Shown piece after piece: positions 17,545-25,432 of a stretch of DNA of 57,992 nt. The stretch covers positions 1 to 57,992 of the forward strand of contig SVDN01000015.1 of the NCBI GenBank assembly GCA_015057825.1, read 5' to 3'. The stretch's first letter is position 1. Each line of letters opens with the position of its first letter. The translations under genes and the position numbers were made by a program. The notes under the pieces were generated by a model, which was given only the letters and a program-made list of their open reading frames with translations, was not told the origin of the DNA and made no database searches. The stretch comes from Lachnospiraceae bacterium. Lineage in GTDB: Bacteria > Bacillota > Clostridia > Lachnospirales > Lachnospiraceae.

Positions 17545-18057
17545 TTACATATAGCTAACCGTTTCTCCAATATCTTTTCTGCTGTTGTGATTATCAAGGG
17601 GACCTGCGCCCTCAGCAGCATATCCGAGATCCAAAAGCATAAGCACTTCCTCATTTGCAGGAAGTCCAAGAGCTGCAGCCATTTTTTCAGGGTCGAAATA
17701 GTTTACCCAACAACTGTCAACGCCTTCGTTTTTCGCTGCCAAAATAAGATGTGTTGCAACGATAGTGGCATCTTCCACACCGGAATCGCGCTTTTCACCC
17801 GGATAAGTAAATACATTGTTCTTATCAAAAGCAACCACTAAAACCGTAGGTGCGTTGTAACGGCAAGGTGATTCCCCATCAATCTTTGCCAAGTTTTCAG
17901 CTGACTGTACAACGTAAATGCGCTGTTCCTGCAAGTTTTTAGCTGTAGGAGCCAAACGACCGGCTTCCAAAATCGCATCGAGTTTTTTCTTTTCCACCTG
18001 CTTGTCGCTAAACTTTTTGCAAGAATACCTATCTCTAACAACTTCCTTAAAATCCAT
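17545..18057 (-). CDS. Nitroreductase-family FMN oxidoreductase
   Basis: 170 residues from ATG 18057 with AAGGAGGTCTG upstream. The family start VVRDRYSCKKFSDKQVE carries the FMN-phosphate Arg. LEAGRLAPTAKNLQEQRIYV, NEGVDSCWVNYFDPEKMAAA and LLDLGYAAEG are further family motifs. Such enzymes reduce nitro compounds, quinones or flavins with NAD(P)H as cytoplasmic dimers. The substrate is unknown. It stands alone, with the next gene upstream ended by a terminator at 18110. Confidence 0.85.
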   Translation of the reverse strand: MDFKEVVRDRYSCKKFSDKQVEKKKLDAILEAGRLAPTAKNLQEQRIYVVQSAENLAKIDGESPCRYNAPTVLVVAFDKNNVFTYPGEKRDSGVEDATIVATHLILAAKNEGVDSCWVNYFDPEKMAAALGLPANEEVLMLLDLGYAAEGAGPLDNHNSRKDIGETVSYM

Positions 18058-18109
18058 AATCAGACCTCCTTAGTATGTAAATATTTATTTCTTGTCTTTA
18101 ATAATACAA

Positions 18110-18134
18110 AACCCGCGACGATTTGTCACGGGTT
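18110..18134 (-). terminator. Terminator after the sigma/anti-sigma operon
   Basis: On the minus strand AACCCG...CGGGTT is followed by TTGTATT, about 30 bases past the last stop of the operon. Confidence 0.65.
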
Positions 18135-18164
18135 AATTTTATACGATAATTATACCAAGAGGTT

Positions 18165-18605
18165 TTACCATATATTGTTGACGTTAATAAATGTTGGCAA
18201 TTCACTGATTTTTTCTGCAGAAAAAGACTTTCCTTCAATCCCTACGCATTCCTTACCTTTGTATATATAGAATTCCAATGTATTATCTTCAACATTTGCT
18301 TCAATAAACGAAATATCTTCATTTATTTCTTTTATGGAATAAGCACCACTATGTATTTCATCAAACTGGCTATAATACGCAAAATCACCATTTTCATTAA
18401 AAACATAATACACTGCTGTTTCACTTTTTTCATCGCCTGCAACGTAAGTTCCGTATACGTCACTTATGCCTGTAGCTTTAATTCCCAACATTACAATCAG
18501 CGCAATTATTACACAAACTGCAATGGCAAAAACAACTAAAGATATTTTTTTATTACTCACATAGTGTGGTAAATAAAACATGTTTTGTGTTTCCCTCTTC
18601 TTCAT
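18165..18605 (-). CDS. Single-pass membrane protein of the ECF sigma operon, unknown function
   Basis: About 146 residues if it starts at ATG 18605. Alternatives are ATG 18623, ATG 18581 or GTG at the upstream stop; none has an ideal ribosome site. One membrane helix (ISLVVFAIAVCVIIALIVML) is followed by an extracytoplasmic domain of about 110 residues with YGTYVAGDEKSETAVYYVF and YIYKGKECVGIEGKSF, which resembles a small beta-rich lipocalin-like fold but is not assigned. The N-terminal part overlaps the end of the preceding gene. It is third gene of the sigma operon and probably a target or sensor of that system. Confidence 0.55.
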   Translation of the reverse strand: MKKRETQNMFYLPHYVSNKKISLVVFAIAVCVIIALIVMLGIKATGISDVYGTYVAGDEKSETAVYYVFNENGDFAYYSQFDEIHSGAYSIKEINEDISFIEANVEDNTLEFYIYKGKECVGIEGKSFSAEKISELPTFINVNNIW

Positions 18606-19401
18606 TATCGTACTCTTCTCCAAGTTCTCTAAAGGATGTAATGACCGTTCCGAGTTTTACATGTTCTGTTTCAACCTCACCATCATTATATATGATAGTA
18701 ATCGTAATTTCCATATCTTTAATAAGATTATCCAGCACAGCTTTCTGCGTTTCCAAATCATCATCGTAAATGCCTTCACATTCTTCATAAGACCATCGAT
18801 TTTCAATATTAAAACCAACCATATCCGGCGCACCATCACTGTAATCAACAGTTACATCCTTATAGCCGTACTGAATATACTTATCCCTGTCGTAAACTAG
18901 CGAGCCAATCATTTCTTCTCCCTCTCCGACAAGTTTATTCACATCTTGTTTGTCGATAATCGCTATAAGATTGCCCTCATCGATATGATATGCGACACTC
19001 TTAATATTATCACCTTCAACCTTCATTTCCGAATATAAATCAAACATAACACCGTCGTCTCCGCCGTTAAGCCCATATCCGGCCAAGTCTGTTATAACCA
19101 GCTCTTCTCCGTTTTTAAGCTCCGATGCCATAACGTAGACATTGGAAGTATTACCACCCTTTTTATTTACTATCTCTTCCGTCATTCCGATGTTTTTAAC
19201 CCCAAAAACCGCTACAACCGCTGCCACACAAACAGCCGCACCCACAAGTGGTTTCCAAAAAAATTTCTTAAACTTATTACTTTGAGTTTTTACGAAATCA
19301 GCTTCTTTGTTTTCCTCTATGCTACTATACAAGCCTTTAATTTTGTCTTTTACATTTTCATCAAGCTTGATCTTATCCATCATTTTATTGTATTCGCTCA
19401 T
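18553..19401 (-). CDS. Probable anti-sigma factor, membrane-anchored
   Basis: 282 residues. The first 45 are charged and cytoplasmic (MSEYNKMMDKIKLDENVKDK and on). One membrane helix follows at about 50-68 (WKPLVGAAVCVAAVVAVFGV), then a large outside domain with paired-strand pattern and an acidic end. This layout, with ATG overlapping the sigma gene stop by four bases (ATGA), is that of DUF4179-like anti-sigma proteins that hold an ECF sigma factor at the membrane. No zinc-binding HxxxCxxC motif is present. The signal sensed is unknown. Confidence 0.65.
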   Translation of the reverse strand: MSEYNKMMDKIKLDENVKDKIKGLYSSIEENKEADFVKTQSNKFKKFFWKPLVGAAVCVAAVVAVFGVKNIGMTEEIVNKKGGNTSNVYVMASELKNGEELVITDLAGYGLNGGDDGVMFDLYSEMKVEGDNIKSVAYHIDEGNLIAIIDKQDVNKLVGEGEEMIGSLVYDRDKYIQYGYKDVTVDYSDGAPDMVGFNIENRWSYEECEGIYDDDLETQKAVLDNLIKDMEITITIIYNDGEVETEHVKLGTVITSFRELGEEYDNEEEGNTKHVLFTTLCE

Positions 19402-19883
19402 ATCGCTTCCTCCTCCTGCAATATTTTCCTTAACTTTTTACGTGCTCTGGTAAGTCTGGAATTGACGGTGTTTTGCTTTTCATTCAACATTTTGGCTATT
19501 TCTTTTATGGTATAGCCTTCGTAATAATAGAGGAAAATGATATTTCTATCAGTTTCATCCAAAAGCTTAATAACCTCAGCCAATTCCTGCATCTCATCGT
19601 TTACGGCAATATCGTGGTCATCTAAAGCAACTTCATTTTGCACACGAGCGCTTTTCTTAATATCCAGGCATCTGTTAATAGTTATTCTTACAAGCCAAGC
19701 TTTAACATGAGCTTTGTCAGTAAATGATTTTTCCTTATTTGTTAACAGCTTTTCAAACACGTCCTGAACCACATCTTCAGCATCATACTTGTTTAAGAAA
19801 TACTGAAATGCAACACGATATACCAGATCTGCGAATTCATCAACTATTTCGCAATATTGTTCTTTTGTATTAATCTTTAGCAT
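19398..19883 (-). CDS. ECF-family RNA polymerase sigma factor
   Basis: 161 residues. ATG 19883 is chosen because AAGGAGG sits six bases upstream; an ATG six bases earlier touches that site. Region 2 is YRVAFQYFLNKYDAEDVVQD with VFEKLL, and region 4 is LDETDRNIIFLYYYEGYTIK with EIAKMLNEKQNTVNSRLTRARKK, the helix-turn-helix. It would direct transcription of its own operon and a stress regulon under control of the next gene. Confidence 0.85.
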   Translation of the reverse strand: MLKINTKEQYCEIVDEFADLVYRVAFQYFLNKYDAEDVVQDVFEKLLTNKEKSFTDKAHVKAWLVRITINRCLDIKKSARVQNEVALDDHDIAVNDEMQELAEVIKLLDETDRNIIFLYYYEGYTIKEIAKMLNEKQNTVNSRLTRARKKLRKILQEEEAI

Positions 19884-19939
19884 ATCCATCCTCCTTCACT
19901 TATATACACGATTGAAAAGCCGGTTTTAGTGCATGTAAA

Positions 19940-19961
19940 AGGCGGAATTTTTATTCCGCCT
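19940..19961 (-). terminator. Terminator overlapping the end of the winged-helix gene
   Basis: AGGCGGAAT...ATTCCGCCT is followed by TTTTAC on the minus strand. The TAA stop of the gene lies in the hairpin. Confidence 0.7.
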
Positions 19962-20166
19962 CTACCATATCCCGATTTGTCTTATAATAAACCGCTCTTG
20001 AAACTTTGCTTTTCTCAAGATATCCGTTTTTTTCAAGATTTTCCAACACTTGCTTTCTTAAATATGTTGAATCGCTTAATCCCAGGTGATTGGCTATTTC
20101 AGCGACATTATGAGCCTGCTGCCTCCATAACGTTACAAGCCACAAGTACATTTGAAATAAGCTCAT
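19951..20166 (-). CDS. Small winged-helix DNA-binding protein
   Basis: 71 residues from ATG 20166. The core VAEIANHLGLSDSTYLRKQV followed by LENLEKNGYLEKSK and AVYYKTNRD is a winged helix-turn-helix of the MarR/replication-initiator type. No ribosome site precedes the ATG. The frame stays open 17 codons further (ending VLFPNDA) and reads like protein, but offers no standard start codon, so the true start is uncertain. The upstream region carries six phased ACTTCAA repeats that may be its own binding sites. Confidence 0.55.
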   Translation of the reverse strand: MSLFQMYLWLVTLWRQQAHNVAEIANHLGLSDSTYLRKQVLENLEKNGYLEKSKVSRAVYYKTNRDMVEAE

Positions 20167-20214
20167 TGCGTCGTTTGGAAATAATACCCGATAAATCGTA
20201 AGTTTTACCGAATC

Positions 20215-20276
20215 ACTTCAAAGTCAACTTCAATGTCACTTCAAACAAACTTCAATGTCACTTCAATTTACTTCAA
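20215..20276. repeat. Six ACTTCAA direct repeats at helical spacing
   Basis: ACTTCAA occurs at 20215, 20227, 20238, 20249, 20260 and 20270, with steps of 12, 11, 11, 11 and 10 bp, one DNA turn each. They lie upstream of the small winged-helix gene and before a TATTAT -10 (minus strand) that lacks a good -35. Confidence 0.8.
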
Positions 20277-20312
20277 TAAAAAAACGCTATCTAAACTTTT
20301 GACACTTTTTTA

Positions 20313-20342
20313 CAAAAAAGCACCGTCTTTCGACGATGCCTT
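20313..20342 (-). terminator. Terminator of the infC-rpmI-rplT operon
   Basis: On the minus strand GGCATCGTC-GAAA-GACGGTGC is followed by TTTTTTG. Confidence 0.85.
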
Positions 20343-20354
20343 TAAAAGCTTTAA

Positions 20355-20711
20355 TTAAGCGATTTTTTCTTTAGCTGTTTCTGCAAGTTTTGCAAATCCT
20401 TCAGCGTCGTTAACTGCCATTTCAGCTAACATTTTTCTGTTCATTTCAACACCTGCAAGTTTAAGACCATACATAAATTTGCTGTATGAAAGTCCGTTGA
20501 TTCTTGCTGCAGCATTGATTCTTGCAATCCATAACTGTCTGAACTGTCTTTTCTTCTGTTTACGTCCTGCATAAGAACTTGTTAAAGCTCTCATAACAGA
20601 CTGTTTAGCAACTCTGTACTGTTTGCTTCTTGCGCCTCTGTAACCTTTGGCTAATTTTAATGTTCTATTATGTCTTTTTTTAGCGTTTAATCCGCCTTTA
20701 ATTCTTGCCAT
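20355..20711 (-). CDS. rplT: Large-subunit ribosomal protein L20
   Basis: 118 residues, the full family length. It has [20 protein letters not shown], the basic N-terminal tail that binds 23S rRNA, and [21 protein letters not shown] ribosome site TTAGGAGG precedes ATG 20711. L20 is the usual repressor of this operon through binding to the leader, which is present at 21513-21654. It is last gene of infC-rpmI-rplT. Confidence 0.97.
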   Translation of the reverse strand: MARIKGGLNAKKRHNRTLKLAKGYRGARSKQYRVAKQSVMRALTSSYAGRKQKKRQFRQLWIARINAAARINGLSYSKFMYGLKLAGVEMNRKMLAEMAVNDAEGFAKLAETAKEKIA

Positions 20712-20746
20712 ATCATTGTCCTCCTAAAATTAATGTCTCTTACGAA

Positions 20747-20944
20747 TTAAACGTAAGGTAAAATCTTCTTCATGTTCTTTACATTTGTTGCATCTGTAAT
20801 TGTGCTTTTACGAAGATTTCTCTTTCTTTTAGCAGATTTCTTTGTTAATATATGACTTTTGTATGCTTTCATTCTTTTTAATTCACCGCTACCTGTTTTT
20901 TTGAAACGTTTTGCAGCAGCTCTGCTTGTTTTAATCTTTGGCAT
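20747..20944 (-). CDS. rpmI: Large-subunit ribosomal protein L35
   Basis: 65 residues. It begins [20 protein letters not shown] and has the conserved [17 protein letters not shown], as in all L35. AAGGAGG precedes ATG 20944. It lies between infC and rplT, with short gaps. Confidence 0.97.
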   Translation of the reverse strand: MPKIKTSRAAAKRFKKTGSGELKRMKAYKSHILTKKSAKRKRNLRKSTITDATNVKNMKKILPYV

Positions 20945-20964
20945 AATGATTCCTCCTTAAAACT

Positions 20965-21471
20965 TTATCTTTTTTCTGTTAATATCATGCTCATACTTCT
21001 GCCTTCGAGTTTTGGTGCTTTGTCAATCATAGCAATATCCTCGAGCATAAGCGCAAAGTCGTCAAGTACATGTTTTGAGCTGGCCATATGAGCCATTTCT
21101 CTACCTCTGAAACGAAGTGTTACCTTAACTTTATCGCCTTTTTCAATAAATTTTCTGGCCATGTTTGCTTTGGTGTTAAGATCATTAGCTTCAATGTTTG
21201 GAGACAAACGAACTTCTTTAACGTCCACAACCTTCTGCTTTTTCTTAGCTTCCTTTTCCTTGCGGGCAAGCTCGTACTTATACTTGCCATAGTCTACAAT
21301 CTTACAAACCGGCGGCTCTGCCTTAGGGGCAATCTTAACAAGGTCAAGATCTGCATCCAAAGCCTTCTGATAAGCTTCTTTCGCACTCATGATACCAAGC
21401 TGTTCGCCGTCTTCACCGACAAGTCGTACTTCCTTATCTCTAATCTGTTCGTTAATCATTAACTCGCTAAT
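20965..21471 (-). CDS. infC: Translation initiation factor IF-3, probable ATT start
   Basis: 168 residues if started at ATT 21471. It promotes 30S dissociation and start-codon proofreading. MINEQIRDKEVRLVGEDGEQ opens the N-domain, and VCKIVDYGKYKYELARKEKE and KEVRLSPNIEANDLNTK are family signatures. GGAGGT lies seven bases before the ATT. A TTG and a GTG in frame (21486, 21480) overlap that site and cannot use it, and the first ATG (21459) would trim the usual N-terminus. ATT starts are known for infC and allow IF-3 to limit its own synthesis. Confidence 0.9.
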   Translation of the reverse strand: MSELMINEQIRDKEVRLVGEDGEQLGIMSAKEAYQKALDADLDLVKIAPKAEPPVCKIVDYGKYKYELARKEKEAKKKQKVVDVKEVRLSPNIEANDLNTKANMARKFIEKGDKVKVTLRFRGREMAHMASSKHVLDDFALMLEDIAMIDKAPKLEGRSMSMILTEKR

Positions 21472-21512
21472 AACTAGCACCTCCAATCATTTCTCTAAAC
21501 CAGAACAAATTT

Positions 21513-21654
21513 AAAAAAGTGGATAATCACAGATTATCCACTTATAATATCTTAAACACAATTTGTTTATATTATAAACCCGAGTCGCCGTCGCTTACGC
21601 GAATATCAAGCGCTGAGGTGAGAGCGGATACTCTGCTTTGTTTTAACCTTTGAT
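21513..21654 (-). promoter_or_regulatory. Leader of infC-rpmI-rplT with attenuator hairpin
   Basis: The leader RNA contains GCAGAGTATCCGCTCTCACC and a following GCGTAAGCGACGGCGACTC segment that can fold. It ends with the strong hairpin AGTGGATAATC-TGT-GATTATCCACT plus TTTTTT (21513-21542), 40 bases before the infC start. This is the arrangement of the Firmicute L20 leader, in which L20 binding favours termination. Family assignment is from layout. Confidence 0.7.
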
Positions 21655-21684
21655 ATATTAACACACTCTTTCAAGCAATGTCAA
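21655..21684 (-). promoter_or_regulatory. Promoter of the infC operon
   Basis: On the minus strand TTGACA (21679-21684), 18 bp, TAATAT (21655-21660). Confidence 0.65.
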
Positions 21685-21711
21685 CAATTATTTTATTATT
21701 TTTTGCGCTGA

Positions 21712-22332
21712 TTAAAAACCCGGAATAATAAACTTCTTATCAACCACATCAACTTCAAGCTTTACAATGTTTGAATAGCCGCTTTTACTAAGCAAATTGC
21801 CGATGTGATAATTAAGAGTCGGAATCTTTATTCCCAGTCTTTCGCAAATCTCGGCACGGGAATAGCCGTTAACCAGCTCACGAAGCACTTCCAGCTCTCT
21901 TTCGGTAAATTCGCTGCTGTCCGCAAGACCTATGGTCATGGCCGGGGTTTGTGCGGGGTAAACGTGCTCACCCGCCATGGTTCTTTTCATTACATCAAGA
22001 AGCGCCTCTTCTTCGCTGTCTTTGTACCAAAAGCTGTCGCAGCCCGCTTCCTTGGCCTTTCTTATAAAAGATTCTTCGGGCATTGATGTAACGATAATTA
22101 CTTTGACATTCGGATAGTTCTTTTTAATCTTTGCCGCCGCTTCCAGACCGTTTTCCCTGTGGGCCGTATAAACATCCATCAGTACCAAATTAACCCCTTT
22201 TGCGCAGTACATTTCCGCCAATGCCGCATTTTCGATGGCATTTGACAGGCAAAAATCCTCGCTTTCTTCAATCATGTTTTCGAATGTTTTTCTTATGATT
22301 ACTTGATCTTCAACAATCAAAACCGAATGCAT
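21712..22332 (-). CDS. LuxR/NarL-type response regulator
   Basis: 206 residues. The receiver domain (1-120) has acidic ED at 8-9, the phospho-acceptor Asp53 in LVLMDVYTAH, and Lys in WYKDS. The C-terminal helix-turn-helix is FTERELEVLRELVNGYSRAE with ICERLGIKIPTLNYHIGNLL. AGGAGGGAG precedes ATG 22332, three bases after the kinase stop. It is the output of the three-gene sensor module; its targets are unknown. Confidence 0.88.
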   Translation of the reverse strand: MHSVLIVEDQVIIRKTFENMIEESEDFCLSNAIENAALAEMYCAKGVNLVLMDVYTAHRENGLEAAAKIKKNYPNVKVIIVTSMPEESFIRKAKEAGCDSFWYKDSEEEALLDVMKRTMAGEHVYPAQTPAMTIGLADSSEFTERELEVLRELVNGYSRAEICERLGIKIPTLNYHIGNLLSKSGYSNIVKLEVDVVDKKFIIPGF

Positions 22333-22335
22333 TCG

Positions 22336-23613
22336 TTACTCCCTCCTAAGTAGTTCCAGTTTTATTTGCACTTTCCCGTTTTCCACCGACACTTCCATCT
22401 TTCCGCCTTCTTTTTCAACCCTTCTTCGAAGACCCGTAAGACCGCCGCCCTCTTGGACAAAGTCTGCGGCCGCCTCACCGTTGTCGTAGATGATTACATT
22501 ATAGGAAAGTGTCTTTCTCTCTATCATTACATAAATTGTATCCGCATTTGCATGCTTGATGGCATTTGTAAGGGCTTCCCTCGCAGCGCTTACGATAAGA
22601 TATGCGATATCTTCGTTTTTTGGAAGCTCGCCTATAACCTTCAATTTACAATCTAACATAGATGCGGCTTCTTGTAACTCGTCCATTAGACCTATTTGTG
22701 TATTTTCATCCTCAAATCCGGTCTTCATTTTTCTTATTATTTCCAGCCAAGTCTTAATCAATGCATCTTCGTCGATATCTTTCTTTTCGTCCCAAGCCCT
22801 CCATCTGGTCATAATAACGGCACGACCCAGACTGTCATGAATCTTAATCTTGGATGATAAAATCTCTTCTTGCTTTTGGGTTTCCACCATGGTTTCCATC
22901 ATGTTTTTAAGCTGTTTTTTGTGGCCCTCAAGCTCCACGCGACTGCTGTTAAGCTCGTTGCTTATATTGCTCAGTCCCGTCACATCAATGGCTTTTATTT
23001 GATAAACTTTTTCGTTGTTTACAAGTATTGTTTCACGCTCAAATCGCCAAGATTTGTTTTCGCCCTTAATCAAAACGGAAGGCGAATCATCGCAGCCCGC
23101 AATATTTTCCCAAAACTTGTTTGCATTCCCGAGTCTTTTAAATCCCGACTCCTTAACCGCCGCATACATAGCGTGATTTGCAAGATACAATCTTCCTTTT
23201 TCCGATGCAAAGGCTATTCCCATGGACATGTTGTTGATGGCATGTCTTGCGGAGCCTTCCCCCATTACATTGTTTTCTTTGTGCAATTCGTAATAGAAGG
23301 AAATAAACATTACGCCTGCCGCAATTAGGATTATAAAAGCATACAAAGGCGCGGCAATACTGCCCAAAGCAAAAACATACACTTCATTGTTAAAGAGCCT
23401 TAAATCTCCCAGATACAGAATTCTTTGGGCTTCCAAAAGAAAAGAAGCCAAAAACAACAAAATCGCAAAAAGAGCCAAATATTTAAGGCAAGGTAAAAAC
23501 TTTCTCGATCTGCTTCTGCACAAAGACATGCAGGCCATGTATCCCACGGCGCAGGCAAGTAAAACAGCTATCATAATCCAACGCAAAGTCGGAGACATAT
23601 CGATAAAACTCAA
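22336..23613 (-). CDS. Membrane sensor histidine kinase
   Basis: 425 residues. Three membrane helices (about 12-32, 42-62, 85-108) precede a cytoplasmic sensor-like region (about 115-215, NNMSMGIAFASEKGRLYLAN). A coiled coil follows, then the phospho-acceptor His259 in KIKIHDSLGRAV, as in HisKA_3-like kinases. The ATPase domain shows AAREALTNAIKHANAD (N-box), YDNGEAAADF and GGGLTGLRRRVEKEGG. It would phosphorylate the LuxR-type regulator next to it. The start ATG overlaps the stop of the upstream gene by four bases. Confidence 0.83.
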   Translation of the reverse strand: MSFIDMSPTLRWIMIAVLLACAVGYMACMSLCRSRSRKFLPCLKYLALFAILLFLASFLLEAQRILYLGDLRLFNNEVYVFALGSIAAPLYAFIILIAAGVMFISFYYELHKENNVMGEGSARHAINNMSMGIAFASEKGRLYLANHAMYAAVKESGFKRLGNANKFWENIAGCDDSPSVLIKGENKSWRFERETILVNNEKVYQIKAIDVTGLSNISNELNSSRVELEGHKKQLKNMMETMVETQKQEEILSSKIKIHDSLGRAVIMTRWRAWDEKKDIDEDALIKTWLEIIRKMKTGFEDENTQIGLMDELQEAASMLDCKLKVIGELPKNEDIAYLIVSAAREALTNAIKHANADTIYVMIERKTLSYNVIIYDNGEAAADFVQEGGGLTGLRRRVEKEGGKMEVSVENGKVQIKLELLRRE

Positions 23614-24935
23614 TTTCTTACACCTCCTTTTCTTCTGTCAAAAAAGGAAATTGCAAGATAATATGTGGATTCATCCTGCCTTTCGTGCATAAATTTTATG
23701 TGATCGTCCAATAAAAACTTCTGCGCATATTTGTCCAATTCCGGACCCAAAATATCGCTTGTTATGTTTATCTGAATTGACATCTTAAAAGAATTTTCGT
23801 CCACTCTTGTAGAAACGAAAACACCCTTTATTTCATCAAGGGCCGTTTCAAGAACCAGTTCGCAAAGTTCGTAGCATATTGTGGCTGCTCCCGAAGAAAT
23901 AACAATATTTGCGTCGGCAATATGCATGGAACAGTCAATGCCCTGTTTGTGAATATTTGCGCCGCTTTCCAAAAGACATCTTTTAAGCTCGGCGATTGTA
24001 ATGCTTTCTTTGCCTTCCGCCATAAGCATAAGATTGCTTTGTCTTTTAACATAGGTGCCGATAACGCTGACTCTTTTCCAAAGTTTTGCGGACAAATCCT
24101 TATCTTTTGTTTCTTTTATTTCTTCCAAAATTCCCGCGATTTCTTCAAGCTGAGGTCTCAGTTTCCCGGAAACCATGTCGTAAAGCTTGTTTTGTTCTTC
24201 CAAATGCAGCATTTTAGACTTAACATCAATATCGGACTTAAGAGCAAATACATTTTGAGCCGTTTCCTCATAAGTGCCCCTAAGCTCGGAATTCAGATGA
24301 TTAAGCTCGGAAACATCTTCGCTCCAAATCAAATATCCGCCTTTGGTTTCAATCATTTTAAGGACGCTTTCGATATCCGGCTGGATGTATTTAACCTTTT
24401 TCAAACGCTTAAAAGTCTCGTGATTTACCGGCTCCGCGCTTTTGGTCTTTACATAGCTTTTGCCGTTTTCATCCACAATTTCCATAGGAATGCTGCTGCT
24501 TTCAAAAATCTCCGAATAAAACTCGTTTGAAGGAATAATCACAAGCTCGATAAGCAATTCCCAAATCGCAATGCAGATAATGGAAACGGACAAAGACATT
24601 GCCAGAGGCCCCTTGTCTTTTCCCGTCATGAGTATTTGGATTCTTTCGATAACAACAATAAGCTCCATCAAAATAACATTTATGACGAGCAAAGTTTTAA
24701 TTTGTACATGAATAACCGATTTAATGCGATAAATTCCCCAAGATGTAATTACAAAAAGAAAAATCCCCATGGAAAAGACAGTCCCAAAGGAACCGTTTAT
24801 TTTCCCGAAAATAGGGATTTCAATATTATCCATCAGCACTATAACCACAAATGCTACGGCCACCATCAAGATTAATTTGTACTTCTTTTGTCTCATAATC
24901 CAATAATACATTAAAGCAACGAATAAATAAACCAA
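23610..24935 (-). CDS. Membrane protein resembling a degenerate sensor kinase
   Basis: About 441 residues from a TTG at 24935; ATG 24911 or 24896 would shorten the first helix. The N-terminal third has about five membrane helices. The cytoplasmic part has a PAS-like stretch (SIPMEIVDENGKSYVKTKSA), a coiled coil and a C-terminal region shaped like the kinase neighbour's. The phospho-acceptor position reads NKLYDMVSGKLR with no His, and no clear N-box or glycine box is present. It probably acts as a non-catalytic partner or receptor of the adjacent kinase, to which it is coupled by an ATGA overlap. Confidence 0.6.
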   Translation of the reverse strand: MVYLFVALMYYWIMRQKKYKLILMVAVAFVVIVLMDNIEIPIFGKINGSFGTVFSMGIFLFVITSWGIYRIKSVIHVQIKTLLVINVILMELIVVIERIQILMTGKDKGPLAMSLSVSIICIAIWELLIELVIIPSNEFYSEIFESSSIPMEIVDENGKSYVKTKSAEPVNHETFKRLKKVKYIQPDIESVLKMIETKGGYLIWSEDVSELNHLNSELRGTYEETAQNVFALKSDIDVKSKMLHLEEQNKLYDMVSGKLRPQLEEIAGILEEIKETKDKDLSAKLWKRVSVIGTYVKRQSNLMLMAEGKESITIAELKRCLLESGANIHKQGIDCSMHIADANIVISSGAATICYELCELVLETALDEIKGVFVSTRVDENSFKMSIQINITSDILGPELDKYAQKFLLDDHIKFMHERQDESTYYLAISFFDRRKGGVRN

Positions 24936-24952
24936 AATTTATTTTCACGCCC

Positions 24953-24981
24953 TTGCTTGCCCTCTTTTTAAGTGTTAAAAT
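24953..24981 (+). promoter_or_regulatory. Promoter of the 111-residue helical protein
   Basis: TTGCTT (24953-24958), 17 bp, TAAAAT (24976-24981). Confidence 0.55.
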
Positions 24982-25033
24982 ACAGTTATAAAGACAAGGT
25001 CAAGCTTGTGTATCACAGACAGGAGGAGTTGCT

Positions 25034-25369
25034 ATGAACAAAGACGAGTTCAAAGATTTCGCTAAAAAAGCAGGGGATAAAGCTGCTGAATTCGGTAAAA
25101 CCGCCGCAGAAAAAACGGTGGAATTCGGTAAAGCCGTTGCGGACAAAACAGGGGATGCCATCGATATCGGCAAATTAAAATTAAAAATATCACAGGAACA
25201 AAAACAAATCGAAGAAGATAAGCTTCGTATGGGGGATTATTACTACAAAAAGATACAGGAAGGCATGGATGCGGATGCCGAAGCCAAGGCAATCGCAGAG
25301 GATATTAAGGCTTGCGAAAAAGCCATTGAGGAAATTAACGCACAGATAAGCGCCATTAAAGAAGATTAA
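25034..25369 (+). CDS. Small helical protein of unknown function
   Basis: 111 residues with AGGAGGAG before ATG 25034. The first 45 have an 11-residue-like pattern of Lys/Ala/Glu (DKAAEFGKTAAEKTVEFGKA) typical of amphipathic LEA-like helices. The rest is a charged coiled coil (KLKISQEQKQIEEDKLRMGD) ending in AIEEINAQISAIKED. There is no signal peptide or membrane helix. Similar short coiled-coil proteins are common and uncharacterised in Clostridia. It has its own promoter and terminator. Confidence 0.75.
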   Translation: MNKDEFKDFAKKAGDKAAEFGKTAAEKTVEFGKAVADKTGDAIDIGKLKLKISQEQKQIEEDKLRMGDYYYKKIQEGMDADAEAKAIAEDIKACEKAIEEINAQISAIKED

Positions 25370-25382
25370 TAAAAAGATTTTT

Positions 25383-25416
25383 AAAACACCGGCAGAAAAA
25401 ATGCCGGTGTTTTTTA
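25383..25416 (+). terminator. Terminator after the small helical protein
   Basis: AACACCGGCA-GAAAAAA-TGCCGGTGTT followed by TTTT. It can also serve the converging regulator gene. Confidence 0.85.
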
Positions 25417-25432
25417 TGATTAATTCCCTATT

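Noticed and set aside
23922-24530. 202-codon plus-strand frame
   Set aside because: It lies fully inside the minus-strand membrane sensor gene, which is coupled by ATGA to the kinase gene; there is no start signal.
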